64,000 nucleotides of DNA from Selaginella tamariscina (GCA_003024785.1 PUQB01000665.1:1-64000); one strand, 5' to 3'. Positions 34,351-45,929 are shown, numbered from the stretch's first letter. Translations and numbers: made by a program. The notes: generated by a model from the sequence alone, not told the origin.

Positions 34351-36956
34351 TCATTTCAATCTCCTTTCGCCACCTTGTTTTAGGCCAAAAAGGGTGTTGC
34401 AATTCTGTACTTTTGACAATAGGCCCTTACAACTCTCGAACAACAGTCTCCCAATAGTGACCACATGCTTATATAGTTTTGAGTAACCAGTTGCCTTATC
34501 AGAATTCTTTGGCATCAATTTTTGAACCCATGCCACATATTTTTTAATGCCATCAATAATAACCTCTTGTTCCTTGAGCTGGGCACTCAATGGAATAGGT
34601 TTGGTTATCCTTCTGGGAAAAGTGGCTTTCCATTTTCTCCACTTTTGAAGAGCATTAACCCTCTTTTGGTAACCACTCATGCTCTGATGACCGTAACTTG
34701 TACTGCATAATAGGTATACCATCTCGTATGGAAAAAAGAATTGTAGCGACACAAGGTGACCAACTAAAGAATCACTCCCCTCTTTTATATACTCCTTGAG
34801 AAATTTTTGAAGTCTGGCACCTCAGTCATAGCAAAGCACAACTTTTTTTGGACATGCAGTTTTTAAAAAGATTCATCATATGCGGTAAGGTAAGTGCACT
34901 TGTCCTTTTTGTAGAGTTGGAGACCTTGCTGAAGAACGCATTAATATCTTCATGAGTGTGACCAACCATAAGAAAACTGAGCGTGATTGTCTCAAACACA
35001 CCTTTGGCAACAAGCATTGACAAGTATGCTAGCACTGCACAATTATCCATCTGTAAAAGCAAATGACGAGGAAGCTTATTTGATGTTGAGGACACATGTA
35101 TACTATTTGAGTTAGATCCCTCCACTGAATCTGAACTCTCAACAGGGCCATCTGTTTTTTGTGCAGGCTGTTGACAATGCCTCTCATATTCCCAAGTAGC
35201 CTCAAGTGCAGACGTGTTCATGAGAGCATTATGTAAAGGTTAAATGTGTTGTTTTTTCACTTTGAGATCACTAATAGGACGTGTCTGTGAGTGGGCTTCA
35301 AGGTTTCTGAAACACATGGCCAACGACCCAATAGTGAAATTGGAGTCGCTAGACCAATGTGGAAGTGAAAAGTGTGCATATGACTCACAACCGTGTCCAT
35401 GTGTTAGCACACATGTTAATAAAATCGGAAGTTTCATGACATTTCCAAGGCACTTTGGTGTTAACGAGCTTTGGAATGCTGGTCTTTGAATGATCCATCT
35501 TGTCATGGATCAAGCACAGTACTCTGGTGGGCGTGACACAGAAAGCATGCGGTGTGCATAGTACTGAGACCGGCAAGTTTGTTGTGCAATCATGTGGGCC
35601 TCCATCTTCTTTTGAATGGTAGTGATCTCCACTAAGGTTTTTGCACAACCTCTGTAGCCTTCAATGATGTACAAGTGTCACACTTGAAAAGCTAGAGTGT
35701 TTTGCAATCTCCACATCCTTAAAATGAGTATTCCATATGTTGTTGAAGGTACCAGTGCAGATTGCTTGCAGCCCCATCAAGCTGAGGCACTTGTTCACAT
35801 GTTCACACAGCTTCAATTGAGTGTAGATCGAAGACAAAACCTTGAGATTTTCTTGACCCCTGCATTTGTGGTTCGGCATTTGTGAGGCATCCTGTCTGCA
35901 TTTGCTTCCACAAAAGCCTTGAGTATTTATATGGCTACCATAATGTGAGAGCGAATTTGGACCAAGCAAGTGTTCCCATGTACTGAGGTTTGCGCTCCAT
36001 CTACCCACTCATCCCTCCGACGGTAGAACGTGGTCTTTGGGATCCGTATATGCTGTACCAAGCTTTGAAGCAGATGGCCACCTTATTAAATACCATGGAT
36101 GTACTCTGATAACCTGTGTCTGAGGTCATTCCATCAATACACCCAGTTAGTGCAACATATACAAACTCATGCCTTTGCTTTTGGGTGAGCGTACGAAAGA
36201 CATATCTACATTGGGTAATTTCATTCCGGTCTGCCATCTGACAACACTTCTTGCAGCAATCAATCATGGAAATGTTCATAACACTTTCAGAAGATGTAGG
36301 ATCCATTTCACCCTCTTGCTGAAACTTGCAGGGGAAGATCTGCAACCCATGAATCGCCTTTTTCTTACAATAGGACCAATGCAAGGAACCTCTTCAAATA
36401 TGAGTTGTTCTTCCGGGTTATTATTATTGAAATCCAACCCAGAATATGTTGAACCATCTTGCCGTCTTAATTCAGATGTTCGCCACCTCACGAGGGATCC
36501 AGGATGCAATGTGCCATTAGGTGAAACCTCTGTCACAATTACACCCACGAAGTCGGACCCTAGTTTCTCTTCTGACACTGCTTCCATTGGATTTATAACT
36601 GTGATGATGCCTCTCCCAACCTCAATCTTATGAAGAAAGAGAATCACCTCATCCATCACAGTAGGCAAGCCATCATTTAGAAAACTCGTGCTCATATTTG
36701 TTTGTGATTCTGTATATTCTGTGTCAGCCTTGACTTCATCCAAATTCCACAATACAGGAGAACCCTCCTCAAATTTCATTCTCGGAACCTCAACATGCTT
36801 GAAAATGGTGTTCACCCATATGTACACACAAGATCCTTGGGCAATATTGTGACATGATGCATTATCATCTCGAACTTCCACAGTTCCAGTGCCAACTATC
36901 TCGTTGTTCCGAAGAAGACATACTTTATTTCCAGTATTATACATATTGTCCTGCAC
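34351..36956 (-). pseudogene. DUF7869-like protein, candidate transposase of the large element
   Basis: Minus-strand open stretches form one gene of roughly 800 residues with several frameshifts (for example at an AAAAAGG run near 36360). Order: two repeats resembling a DUF8039/transposase-associated fold (NKVCLLRNNEIVGTGTVEV; EVGRGIITVINP), a Cys-rich stretch with CCKKCCQ (about 36250), SFSKCDTC (about 35690), DKMDHSKTSIPKL (about 35490), then LLLQMDNC and SFLMVGHTHEDINAFFSKV (about 35050-34915), then a C-terminal tail. The LQ-DNC and GHTHEDI motifs are the hallmark of DUF7869 proteins, which I know as repetitive, mobile-element-like genes in bryophytes, oomycetes and animals. The Asp and Glu/Asp residues could form an RNase H-type active site; that is inference. 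It is transcribed away from palindrome array 1. Confidence 0.65.
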
Positions 36957-37094
36957 ATAAATAATTGTATTATTTATGATATCTATTTATGCAATATTTT
37001 AAGAAATCAGAACTGCGGTTGTTTAATAAGATGCATGTGCAATAATACATAATTATGTATAGAGATAATATCTCATGCTTTATTAATACAACTG

Positions 37095-38160
37095 ATGGGG
37101 GGATTAATCCCGCCCATGACTCCCTTCGATGAGGAACGATGGGCGATGGCGCGCATTAATCCCACTGCCGACTGTACCCCTTTGGAGTGAACCGGCGAGA
37201 TTAATCCCGCTGACGAAGCTACCCCTTCGGAGAGAGTCGGCAGGATTAATCCCACCGACGACTCTACCCCATCGGAGAAAGTCAACGGGATTAATCCCGT
37301 CGCCAATTCCCTCTCGCGATGAAGAATTGGCAGAATTAATCCCGTCGCCAGATCTTCCTCGTCGGAGAGAGGCGGCGGGATTAATCTCGCCGCGGACTCC
37401 CTTCGACAAAGAAGAAGCGGCGGGATTAATCCCACCCCCAATCTTCCGCGTCGGAGAGGCGGCGGGATTAATTCTGCGTGGACTCCCTCGATGAGGAAGT
37501 ATCGGTGGATTAATCCCGTGCTAGATCTTCCTCGTCGGAGAGAGCGGCGGGATTAATCCCGCCGCGGACTCCCTCCGACGAGGAAGAAGCGGTGGGATTA
37601 ATCTCGCCCCGATCTTCCTTGTCGGAGAGACGGCGGGATTAATCCCGTCGTGGACTCTCTCTGACGAGGAAGTACCGGCGGGATTAATCCCGCCGCTGGA
37701 TCTTCCTGTCGGAGAGAGGCAGTAAGATTAATCCCGCCGCAAATCCCTCCGACGAGAAGAGGGGCGGGATTAATCCTGCCCACAACTCTGACGACGGGGA
37801 AAGGCCGGGATTAATCCGCCCACAACTCTCTCCAAAGCTATGATTTCAAAGAGATCTCGGGATGAATCCTGCCCACAAATATTTAAAACAGGGAAGTGGT
37901 GGCGAGATTAATCCCGCCACCCCTTCTCTCGCCTAAAATGGTTGGCGAGATTAATCCCATAAATAACTTTTCTAATAAATTCAAGTAACTCTTTATCAGT
38001 TGAGAGAGTTATCGGCGATTAATCCGCCGCTCTTTTTAAAAGCGGAGAAGCATTGCCCGACTAATTCTGCCATAGCTATAAAAGAGATGGTGGCGGGATT
38101 AATCCCGCCACCCTTCGAAGAGGCGAAAAAAAATGGCCGGATTAATCCCTGCCCCGGCTA
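37095..38160. repeat. Palindrome array 1 (GGCGGGATTAATCCCGCC), upstream of the DUF7869-like gene
   Basis: About two dozen copies of a perfect or near-perfect 18-bp palindrome occur at about 40-47 bp spacing. The linkers are themselves related in inverted orientation (CTCCCTCCGACGAGGAAG and ATCTTCCTCGTCGGAGAG alternate). Each palindrome is therefore separated by a second, alternating inverted motif, giving a strand-symmetric array. It is strongly GC-rich against AT-rich flanks and lies within about 140 bp upstream of the first ATG of the minus-strand gene. The spacing, often a multiple of three, produces long spurious frames such as repeated GLIPP. Confidence 0.9.
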
Positions 38161-40700
38161 ACCAAGAATATTAAGTTAGAAGTATATTTAAACGGGATAA
38201 ATCCTTAACAGAATATATTGTAATCCTAATGCATTCCTAAATCCTAAATTCTAAAATTTAAGAGAGAATGTAAGAGAGTGAATCTTTATAAATATATTTA
38301 AATTTGTTTATAATACTTACTTGTAAACAGTACTGAAGGCGCCGTGCTTTCTATAAACAATAGCGCACTCAATTTAATGTCGCTCTGAGCTGATCACTAA
38401 GAAAAAAAAAGAAAATCTGAAGAGTGAAAATAAAAAATGAAGAAACCCTTGCCGGAGAAAGAACAGATCTGAATTTGAGTGGGAAATTAAATGCATTTTC
38501 AAATTTACATGTCAGACTGACAATACTTATATTAGAAATTCGAAATTTTTGAAAATAACAGAAAAGAAAATTTAAAATGAGTTGAAACAAATAACCGACA
38601 GTCTAACATATATACTCTCCAATTCCAATGAGTGTTTTAAAATTGCATTTAATGTCATTCAAGTGATTCAAGCTGTTTAATATTACGAAATTTTTGTAAT
38701 TATTCTACATTCTTAATATTCAAGTATATATTATAAGTTATATATATATATATATATATATACACTAATACAATAAATAAATTGATATATTATTATGTAT
38801 CATTTAAAATATATTCATAGTCTGTTTATTATTATATTTTCTTAATTACTCGAGTAATTAATTTACATTTCCTACTATTAATGGGATATTCTTTATTATT
38901 TTCTTAATATTCGAAGAATATTTCAATATTAAACCTGATTATCATAATTAAATTAGTCTTATTTTAATTATCTTCAGTAATTATTCTACATTTGTATATA
39001 TTAATGGGATTTTCTCAATTAATTTGTTATTATTTCAAGAATATTCCTATGTTAAACCTTATTATCAATATTAAATTAATATATATTATTAAAACTATAT
39101 ATGACTATATATTAGATAAAATGATGTATTATTATGTATAATTTAAAATATGTTCATAGTGTGTATATTAATATCATTTTCTTAATTACTTGAGTAATTA
39201 ATCTTCTTTATATTAATGCGATATTCTTTATTATTTTCTTATTATTCCAAGAATATTTCAATATTAAACATGATTATCATAATTAATTTAGTTAATTATT
39301 TCAGTACTTGATCTACATTTGTATATATTAATGGGATTTTCTCAATTAATTTCTTATTATTTCAAGAATATTCTAATGTTAAACCTTATTATCAATATTA
39401 AATTAATATATATTATTAAAACTATATATGGCTATATATTAGATAAAATCATATATTATTATGTATAATTTAAAATATGTTCATAGTGTGTTATTAATAT
39501 TATTTTCTTAATTATTCGATGTTTGTTTTGCACACATATATAAACACAATCATAAATTTATATATACACGTGCACACGCATTAGAAGCACTTACAGAGAC
39601 ACATATGCACACACATGCACATTGCCCTAAACCAAACTTGAGAAATTATATGTTGCTTCTTTATTGAAAAACATCATGTTCAACGCATGTATGATCTATA
39701 TGTACTCATTTGTGTGTTGTAACACATTGAATTTACACATGTAATATATATGTATGTGTGTATACACGTGTGTATGTATATATGTGTACTAATATATGCA
39801 ATGTGTACGATTTTCATTTGTTAACACTCTCTCTTCTCTCATACATACACAGTGTCACCATGCATAATCCCTTCTCTCATACATACACACCATGCATGAT
39901 CATGATCCATAATATGTAGCCTTTCTCCTCTCTACATACACACATGCATGATCCATAATATGTACTGATGTTACAATATTATGTAATATGTATAATGTAT
40001 ATTTATGTATAATATGTGTATGTATATATGTGTACTAATATATGCAATACGTACAAAATTAATTTTTTAACACTCACTCCTCTCATACATACACACCATG
40101 CATGATCCATCCTAACCCTAAACCCTAAACCCTAAACCTATGTAACACATTGAATTTACACATGTATATATATGTATGTCTGTGTGTATACACGTGTGTA
40201 TGTATGTGTGTACTAATATATGCAATGTGTATGAATTTAATTTGTTAACACTCTCTCTTCTCTCATACATACACACCATGCATGATCCATAATATGTACT
40301 CTGTCTCTCTAATATTAATATGTACTAATATGTATGTATGTCTATATGTATAATATTATGTGTGTATATATGTATCGCACTTGAAACTTTAACACTTTCA
40401 TGGACACACACATGTTAAACCCCTATATGATTTTATTCTTGGGGTGTATGTGATACACCCACGCAAATAATATAATGAAAGAATATTCGTTTAGGGTGAA
40501 TCTATAATTTATTCTTTTTAGGGTTTAAGTATATTCTTAGAAGGAATATTCGATTAGGGTTAATCCTTTTAGGGTTTAGGTATATTCCTAAGGTTTCAAG
40601 AAGTAAGGTGGCGGCTGTGAGATCAGATCTCTCTCACACACAGGTGAGAATCTCTCTCACACACGCACACTCTTGAGTTTATTTATTTATTTTATTCACA
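38161..40700. other. AT-rich centre of the large element with internal repeats
   Basis: A duplicated segment of about 350 bp (38790-39120 and 39125-39480, both with ATTATGTAT.ATTTAAAATAT) is followed by three copies of a module. The module contains TGTATACACGTGTGTATG and TTGTTAACACTCTCTCTTC (about 39740-39860, 40010-40100, 40150-40290). A short telomere-like run CCCTAAACCCTAAACCCTAA lies at about 40117-40137. AGGGTTTA-type motifs recur at 40490-40590. No ORF is supported. Confidence 0.65.
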
Positions 40701-40779
40701 TATATATTTATATGTGTGTGTATCTTAATAATATAATTTAGATCTCTATCTCTCTCACACACACAACACTTGTATACAT

Positions 40780-40811
<32 letters not shown>

Positions 40812-41080
40812 TTGTGTGTGTTTGTGTTTGTGTATCTGTATAATTTTATTAATTTATTAATTTTATCTCTTGCACACGCACGCACACTCCTGTTTATCTG
40901 TATGATTTTATTTGTTTCGCTCACACACACATACTCACGATATACATACACACATACACACACACACACACACACATATATACCTATATACATATAATAT
41001 ACATACATATATTATGTGTACCAGTATCTGTATAATTCTATTTATTTATCTATCTCTCGCACACACACGCACACTCCTAT

Positions 41081-41122
<42 letters not shown>

Positions 41123-41584
41123 GTGTGTGTGTGTATTTGTATAATTTTATTGATTTGTTAATTGTATCTCTCGCATACACACACACACTCCTGTATATAT
41201 ATATATGTGTGTGTGTGTGTGTTTGTTTATCTGTATGATTTTATTTGTTTCACACACGCATACACACGATATACATATAACACACACATATATATACCTA
41301 TGTACATATATACATACATATATTATGTGTACCAGTATCTATATAATTTTATTTATTTATCTATCTCTCGCACACACACGCACACTCCTGTATATACATA
41401 TACATATACATATATATGTGTGTGTGTGTTGTATCTGTATAATTTAATTATTTAGCACACACATACGATATACATATACATATACATATGTGTGTGTATC
41501 AGTATAATTTTATTTGATTTGTCTATCTCTGGGACACACATGCACTCTCCTACACACACATATACATATAGATATATATATGTG
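40700..41584. repeat. CA/TA microsatellite-rich tandem modules
   Basis: Five to six modules of about 130-180 bp are built from a long CA run, TATATATA, TGTGTGTGTATCTGTATAAT and TTTTATTTATTTATCTATCTC. They are followed by CGCACACACACGCACACTCC and repeat head to tail. Long His/Thr/Tyr-rich reading frames on both strands are artefacts of this. The modules end where palindrome array 2 starts. Confidence 0.85.
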
Positions 41585-42385
41585 TGTAGCGGCGGGATTA
41601 ATCCCGCCGTTATATGGTTAGACTCTCGGCGGCGGGATTAATCCCACCGCCTTTCAGGCAGGCTATGGTTAGCCTCATGCGCAGGATTAATCCGCCGCCT
41701 ACATGCCCTGGCGGAATCGGCGGATTATCCGCCGCCATGGCCTGCCGAAGGGCTAGGCGGCGGGATTAATCCGCCGATTCCGCAGGGCATTGGCGTCCGG
41801 CGGGATTAATCCCGCCGCCAGGCTGAGTGGGCCTGGGGCGGGATTAATCCGCGCGTGCATGCCCTGCGAATCGGGCGGGATTATCCCCGCCAAAGGCCTG
41901 CCTAAGGGCCTAGGCGGCGGGATTAATCCCGCCCGATTCCGCACAGGATTGGCGTCCGGCGGGATTAATCCCGCCTAGGGACCGAGTGAAGGCCCTGGGC
42001 GGCGGATTAATCCCGCCGAGCCTTCAATGCCTGTTAGGGAATGAATCCCGCCACCCTTCCTTTTTCTTCATTGGTGAGTCGGACCAATCCCAAACGTTTC
42101 TGTCTGAGACGTAGAAGGTTTACAACATACCAATGGAGGACTGGGAAGGGTGGCGAGATTCATTTAACCATCCCTTACATGGTGGGCGAGATTAATCCCG
42201 CCTCCTTTCTGGAGTCACTGAAGGGTGTGCCAAATAAATCCTGCCAAGTTCTCTCTGAGACCGAGAAGGGTGGCAAGATTAATCCGCACTCCCGTTCAGG
42301 CCTCCAGAAAGGTGGCGAGATTAATCCCGCCCACTCTTTCAGGAGGCATTGAAGGGGTGGCGAGATTAATCCCGCCGCACCTTCC
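41585..42385. repeat. Palindrome array 2 (GGCGGGATTAATCCCGCC), upstream of the methyltransferase-like gene
   Basis: About fifteen copies of the palindrome found in array 1 sit here with different linkers (GCCCTGCGGAATCGG, AGGCCTGCCTAAGGGCCTAG and later CTTTCAGGAGGCATTGAAGG). It lies about 330 bp upstream of the ATG of the plus-strand gene. The palindrome is conserved between the arrays while the linkers are not, which points to selection or conversion on the palindrome itself, such as a binding site. Confidence 0.9.
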
Positions 42386-42490
42386 ATGTGAATATATATG
42401 TGTATTAGTATATATAAGTTGCATATCTCATTTTATTTACTTTTATCATCTTATCATAATATTTCGAGTAAAAGCTAGGAAACTATGTAA

Positions 42491-42577
42491 AACTGTCCAG
42501 AGCTCACATTTGTGGTGGTTCTAAAACGAAATGTTATCTTTCTTTTGCACTAGCACAAAGGTGAGCTTTGGACAGTT
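42491..42577 (+). ncRNA. Candidate microRNA-like hairpin in the leader of the methyltransferase-like gene
   Basis: The arms 42491-42514 (AACTGTCCAGAGCTCACATT and on) and 42554-42577 (CACAAAGGTGAGCTTTGGAC and on) pair over 24 nucleotides with two mismatches and no bulge. They are separated by a loop of about 39 nucleotides. This geometry fits a small plant MIRNA-type foldback or the residue of a small palindromic insertion. It lies between palindrome array 2 and the ATG at 42719. The sequence is not one I recognise as a known microRNA. Confidence 0.45.
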
Positions 42578-42718
42578 AATTCGTCCACTTCTCTCTGTGT
42601 ATTATTTTTGTATATTCGGGTTTATACAAGTGTGTGTGCGTTTTTATATGATTTGTATTCATAGTGTATTATTTTGCAGAAGGACGATTTAATTAAACAA
42701 GGAGATCGAGTCATTAGT

Positions 42719-45700
42719 ATGGAGTCGTCGTCAAATTCTGGGTAAGAATTAAAATAAAATCTGTTATACTCGGATATGTGCTTGAACTAATCATTTTTGT
42801 ATTCAGATGTGGAATTGAGGTGACATTAAAACGAGAGCAGGAGAAGAGATGGGCAGGGGGATTCTGGAATCAACTTGGCCATATTTCAAACTAAACGGGA
42901 AGCGCATTGGAACAACCATGGTTGCTGTCAAACTAACCTCTGTCACATCGCATGGACAAGCAAAACAATGGAAAGTGGGTGTGCTAGTCAAGCATCCGAA
43001 AGCATGCTGTGAACCCAGATTGAACGATGCTACACATATGCCTTGTTCCATCCAATGTCACGTTCTCGGATCCAGAGGTCGCCAGTTACAACATTAATTT
43101 CGGGTGGTTTTCGACTTGTGGATAATGACGTTCACGTGTTCACTAATGATGTTGACCGTGGAGTTCTTCTTCAACTCAACGAAAGCCCATCTATGGAGGG
43201 GATCCAACTGGATGTCTACTTCGAAGATCTTCAGACTCATCGAGTAGGTGTATTCAGGAGATATTGCTTCACAATACAGAAAATCACAAGTGGAGCAATC
43301 TCCCTCTTCACATTGAAGAAGAACACAGCGACATCATAAGGAGATTGAGAGGGTGGCTTGGTCTCAGGTTCTTTACAGATCACGTTCAATTTGCTTAGAA
43401 ATTTCGGGAGCTGGAAGAGTGTGCCGAGAACATTAGAACAGCATCAATCGGGGATCACACATGTTGATTCGGATCGTAGAAGAAAATCATTGTCGTTTTG
43501 TCAGCTGCACCTGTGGCATCCCATGCTGCAATAAGCCACAAGGAAATGATGTTGGATGATAGGATTTACGAGTGTAGGGTTAAGTATTGCAGCGTCAACC
43601 CAAACTTCAATTACAGGCCACTCAACAGGAACGTGTAGCTGAGCTCATGGAGAAGATGAAGGACGACAATTCTTACACCGTTCCACATAATGCTGTTTTG
43701 TGCCATACTACGAGAGAAACAAAGGCGCTGACAAAGTGTGGATCACAACACCAAAACAAATGAGGAAGATTCAGACGGAGAATAGATAAAGTACAGCCCA
43801 ATGACTTCTCGACGAACACAACAAAGGAACGATGGCAACAAAACTTTCCGAGCATACCCGTGAGAAGCTGACGAAAAGATCGGCGTTTTTAGCGAAGCCG
43901 AATCTCACAATCGAGCAGTACCATAAGTTATCGGCGGAATGGGACGCTGCAGACACCAACCACTACAACAGCAAAATATGGGAGAAGTTCAAACACACGC
44001 GAGCCGTGTGGGAATCTCTTCAGCGACCACAAAGAGCTACCGCAGGGAATACACAATCTGCGGACTACCGGGTAAGCAAATTGTTTGGGCGGGATTTATC
44101 TCGCCGGTATATTAATCTGTCTTTTTTTCAGAGAGTTGAAGAAATTGTAGCAGTTGATTTTGCCCAGGTGGGCGGGAAGGAAACATCCTTTTTGATGATG
44201 TTGATTTCTTGTCCCGAGGATAGGATCTTTGCCAAATGGTTGGGGATTATGGAATCCTTTGCAAAAGGAACACTGAAGAAGAAGCAGACAAGTGAAGGGA
44301 GCCCTCAGAGAAGTCTGCAAAGAAACCCAGTAAGACGCCGAAGGCTAAGTCTGTTCAATCTATAAAGGATGTAGACAACGATTTCAAGCTCACATGGTTG
44401 AAGCCTTTAAATGGAACAACGATGGAGGAGATGGAAGTCTTGGCTGATTTGGTGATTGATGGCAAATTACAGATTAACAACAGCAGCCCCACCTCTCCTT
44501 TTCATCTCAAGGCAATGGAGTTGAAGACGGTCAGGCACTTCAAGGAGTGGTTGGGAATACACTGCCACAAACTGGGTTGGACCTCGGCTTCAACATACGA
44601 AGAGGTCAAATATTTGCATGTGACAAATGATATGCTTGTCGAATGGGTGAATCAATCGGAAGATCTGGGCAAGAATCTATTGCACGCCAACGCCAAAAGG
44701 AGAACATTGCGATGACGCCTTCTCTTATGGCAGTCCTTCAGCAGCGGAGAACCGAGTTGAACCTTATAAAGGAGGATGCTACGAATCACGACAAGCCCTA
44801 CAGATGTTTGTTGTTGGATTCGGAGACTTTATGGGGTACCATCACTGCTTGTAGGAAACCGTTTCAATTGTTCGTGATGGATCGGCGGGTGTCAAAAAAT
44901 CCTTCGACAGACAGGACATAGAGGATTTGGTGGAGAAACTTAGCCGTGCAAGCATGTACAAAGAAGGTATTTATTATTGAATTCATACTTGCACTCTTGA
45001 CTGATATCTACGTTTTCAGGTATTTATTTCTTGATTCTTGCTCATGTCACCGATACCTTTGCCTTCGCCTTTGCCAAGAGGAATAAACATCGTTGGACAG
45101 GATTTTATATGAATGATGCTGATCCGAAGTGCATTGATTCGGTTGTTCACTTGGTTGTTAGGAATGCGCCAAACAATTTCAAACTTCCAAATGACTGGCC
45201 AGGCATCTGTTTGCACTCCAACGGCCCTGAACCTCCATCCGATACACCGATAGGAGAGTGACGTATTCGGCAATGTACGTTATCCAAACATCACAAGTCA
45301 AGCGGCACGGAGCATCGTCAACTTGATCAGGGGTCCTCACAGTGATGCGTGGGTTTTTGACTACTGCACTAGGGGGTCCGTCTTGAAGGAGTGTTACCTT
45401 CGGCATACATGTGTGCCGTTGAAAAGGATAAGACCATGGTTGAGGACCTGAACAAGTGGATAGATAGGTTCTCAACTGACTACCCCAACGAATCCATAAA
45501 GGAGTATTTGAGAAAGTTCCCTCCGATAAGTGCGATAGCTCTGAAGACGAATCTGGTTCAATGTCGGAGTCTGAGGACGAACTTCAATCAGATATTAGAC
45601 CGGAAGTTATCTCGAGGAGTACAGAACATTCACACTCCATTACCCATGGAAACATCAATAGAAGATACGAAGATCTTGAACCATCTCACAAGCGGCTTAG

Positions 45701-45770
45701 ACCTTCTTCGCCTCACTCAGAAGGTAATAGCGAAGAAGAATTGTTAATGAGTTCTTAGAGTGACGAATAG
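42719..45770 (+). pseudogene. Large unknown protein with C-terminal methyltransferase-like domain, frameshifted
   Basis: A start at 42719 (MESSSNSG) precedes a short intron (42742-42806, GTAAG to CAG). Coding-like stretches follow in shifting frames. They include TWPYFKLNGKRIGTTMVAVK (about 42870), LISGGFRLVDNDVHVF (43090), LSAAPVASHAAISHKEMM (43500), and MATKLSEHTREKLTKRSAFL with a helical repeat (43832-44070). After an intron at 44072-44131 come VEEIVAVDFAQVGGKETSF, then WLKPLNGTTMEEMEVLADLV (44395). From about 44790 to 45480 a methyltransferase-like domain is visible, annotated separately. The N-terminal two thirds match nothing I know. The gene diverges from the DUF7869-like gene across the two palindrome arrays. 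A possible end is near 45745-45770. Confidence 0.55.
44790..45480 (+). other. Beta-class (permuted) methyltransferase-like domain
   Basis: The order fits a permuted N6-adenine/N4-cytosine methyltransferase. A catalytic-motif-like CLLLDSETLWGTI (expected D-PP-W) comes first. It is followed by a helix plus strand QDIEDLVEKLSRASMYKEG then IYFLILAHVTDTFAFAFA, then FYMNDADPKCIDSVVHLVVR. The SAM-binding part comes last: YPNITSQAARSIVNLIRG, WVFDYCTRGSVLKEC (expected FD-F-G-GS), then a frameshift and VEKDKTMVEDLNKW, matching the acidic residue that ends the next strand. The catalytic motif is degenerate (no DPPW), and a short intron probably interrupts near 44970-45020. MTA70/METTL4-like relatives are the closest I can suggest; that is inference. 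Confidence 0.4.
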
Positions 45771-45929
45771 TTGTAAATGAGTGTAACATAAGGCATTTTT
45801 GTATATTTTTTTATATTTGTACAGAAAATAAATTCTCAAGGATTAATGAAGCTTTTAGTTCAAACATGGGTCACACATTAACAAGGTAAATAATATACCT
45901 TGATAATTTTAAGGTCAGCTAATTATCAT

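Noticed and set aside
37073-37783. Long overlapping open frames on both strands with repeated GLIPP/GGINPA motifs in palindrome array 1
   Set aside because: They follow the palindrome spacing, which is often a multiple of three, and appear in several frames and on both strands. They are by-products of the repeat rather than proteins.
37095-38160. CRISPR-like array of palindromic repeats
   Set aside because: Regular spacing and palindromes recall CRISPR, but the setting is plant nuclear DNA, the linkers are related to each other in alternating orientation, and there are no cas genes.
40679-41455. Cys/Val/Tyr- or His/Thr-rich open frames on both strands
   Set aside because: Translation of CA/TG microsatellites. 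No codon bias or domain.
41753-42387. Similar GINPA/GLISPP frames in palindrome array 2
   Set aside because: Same reason: repeat-driven frames on both strands.
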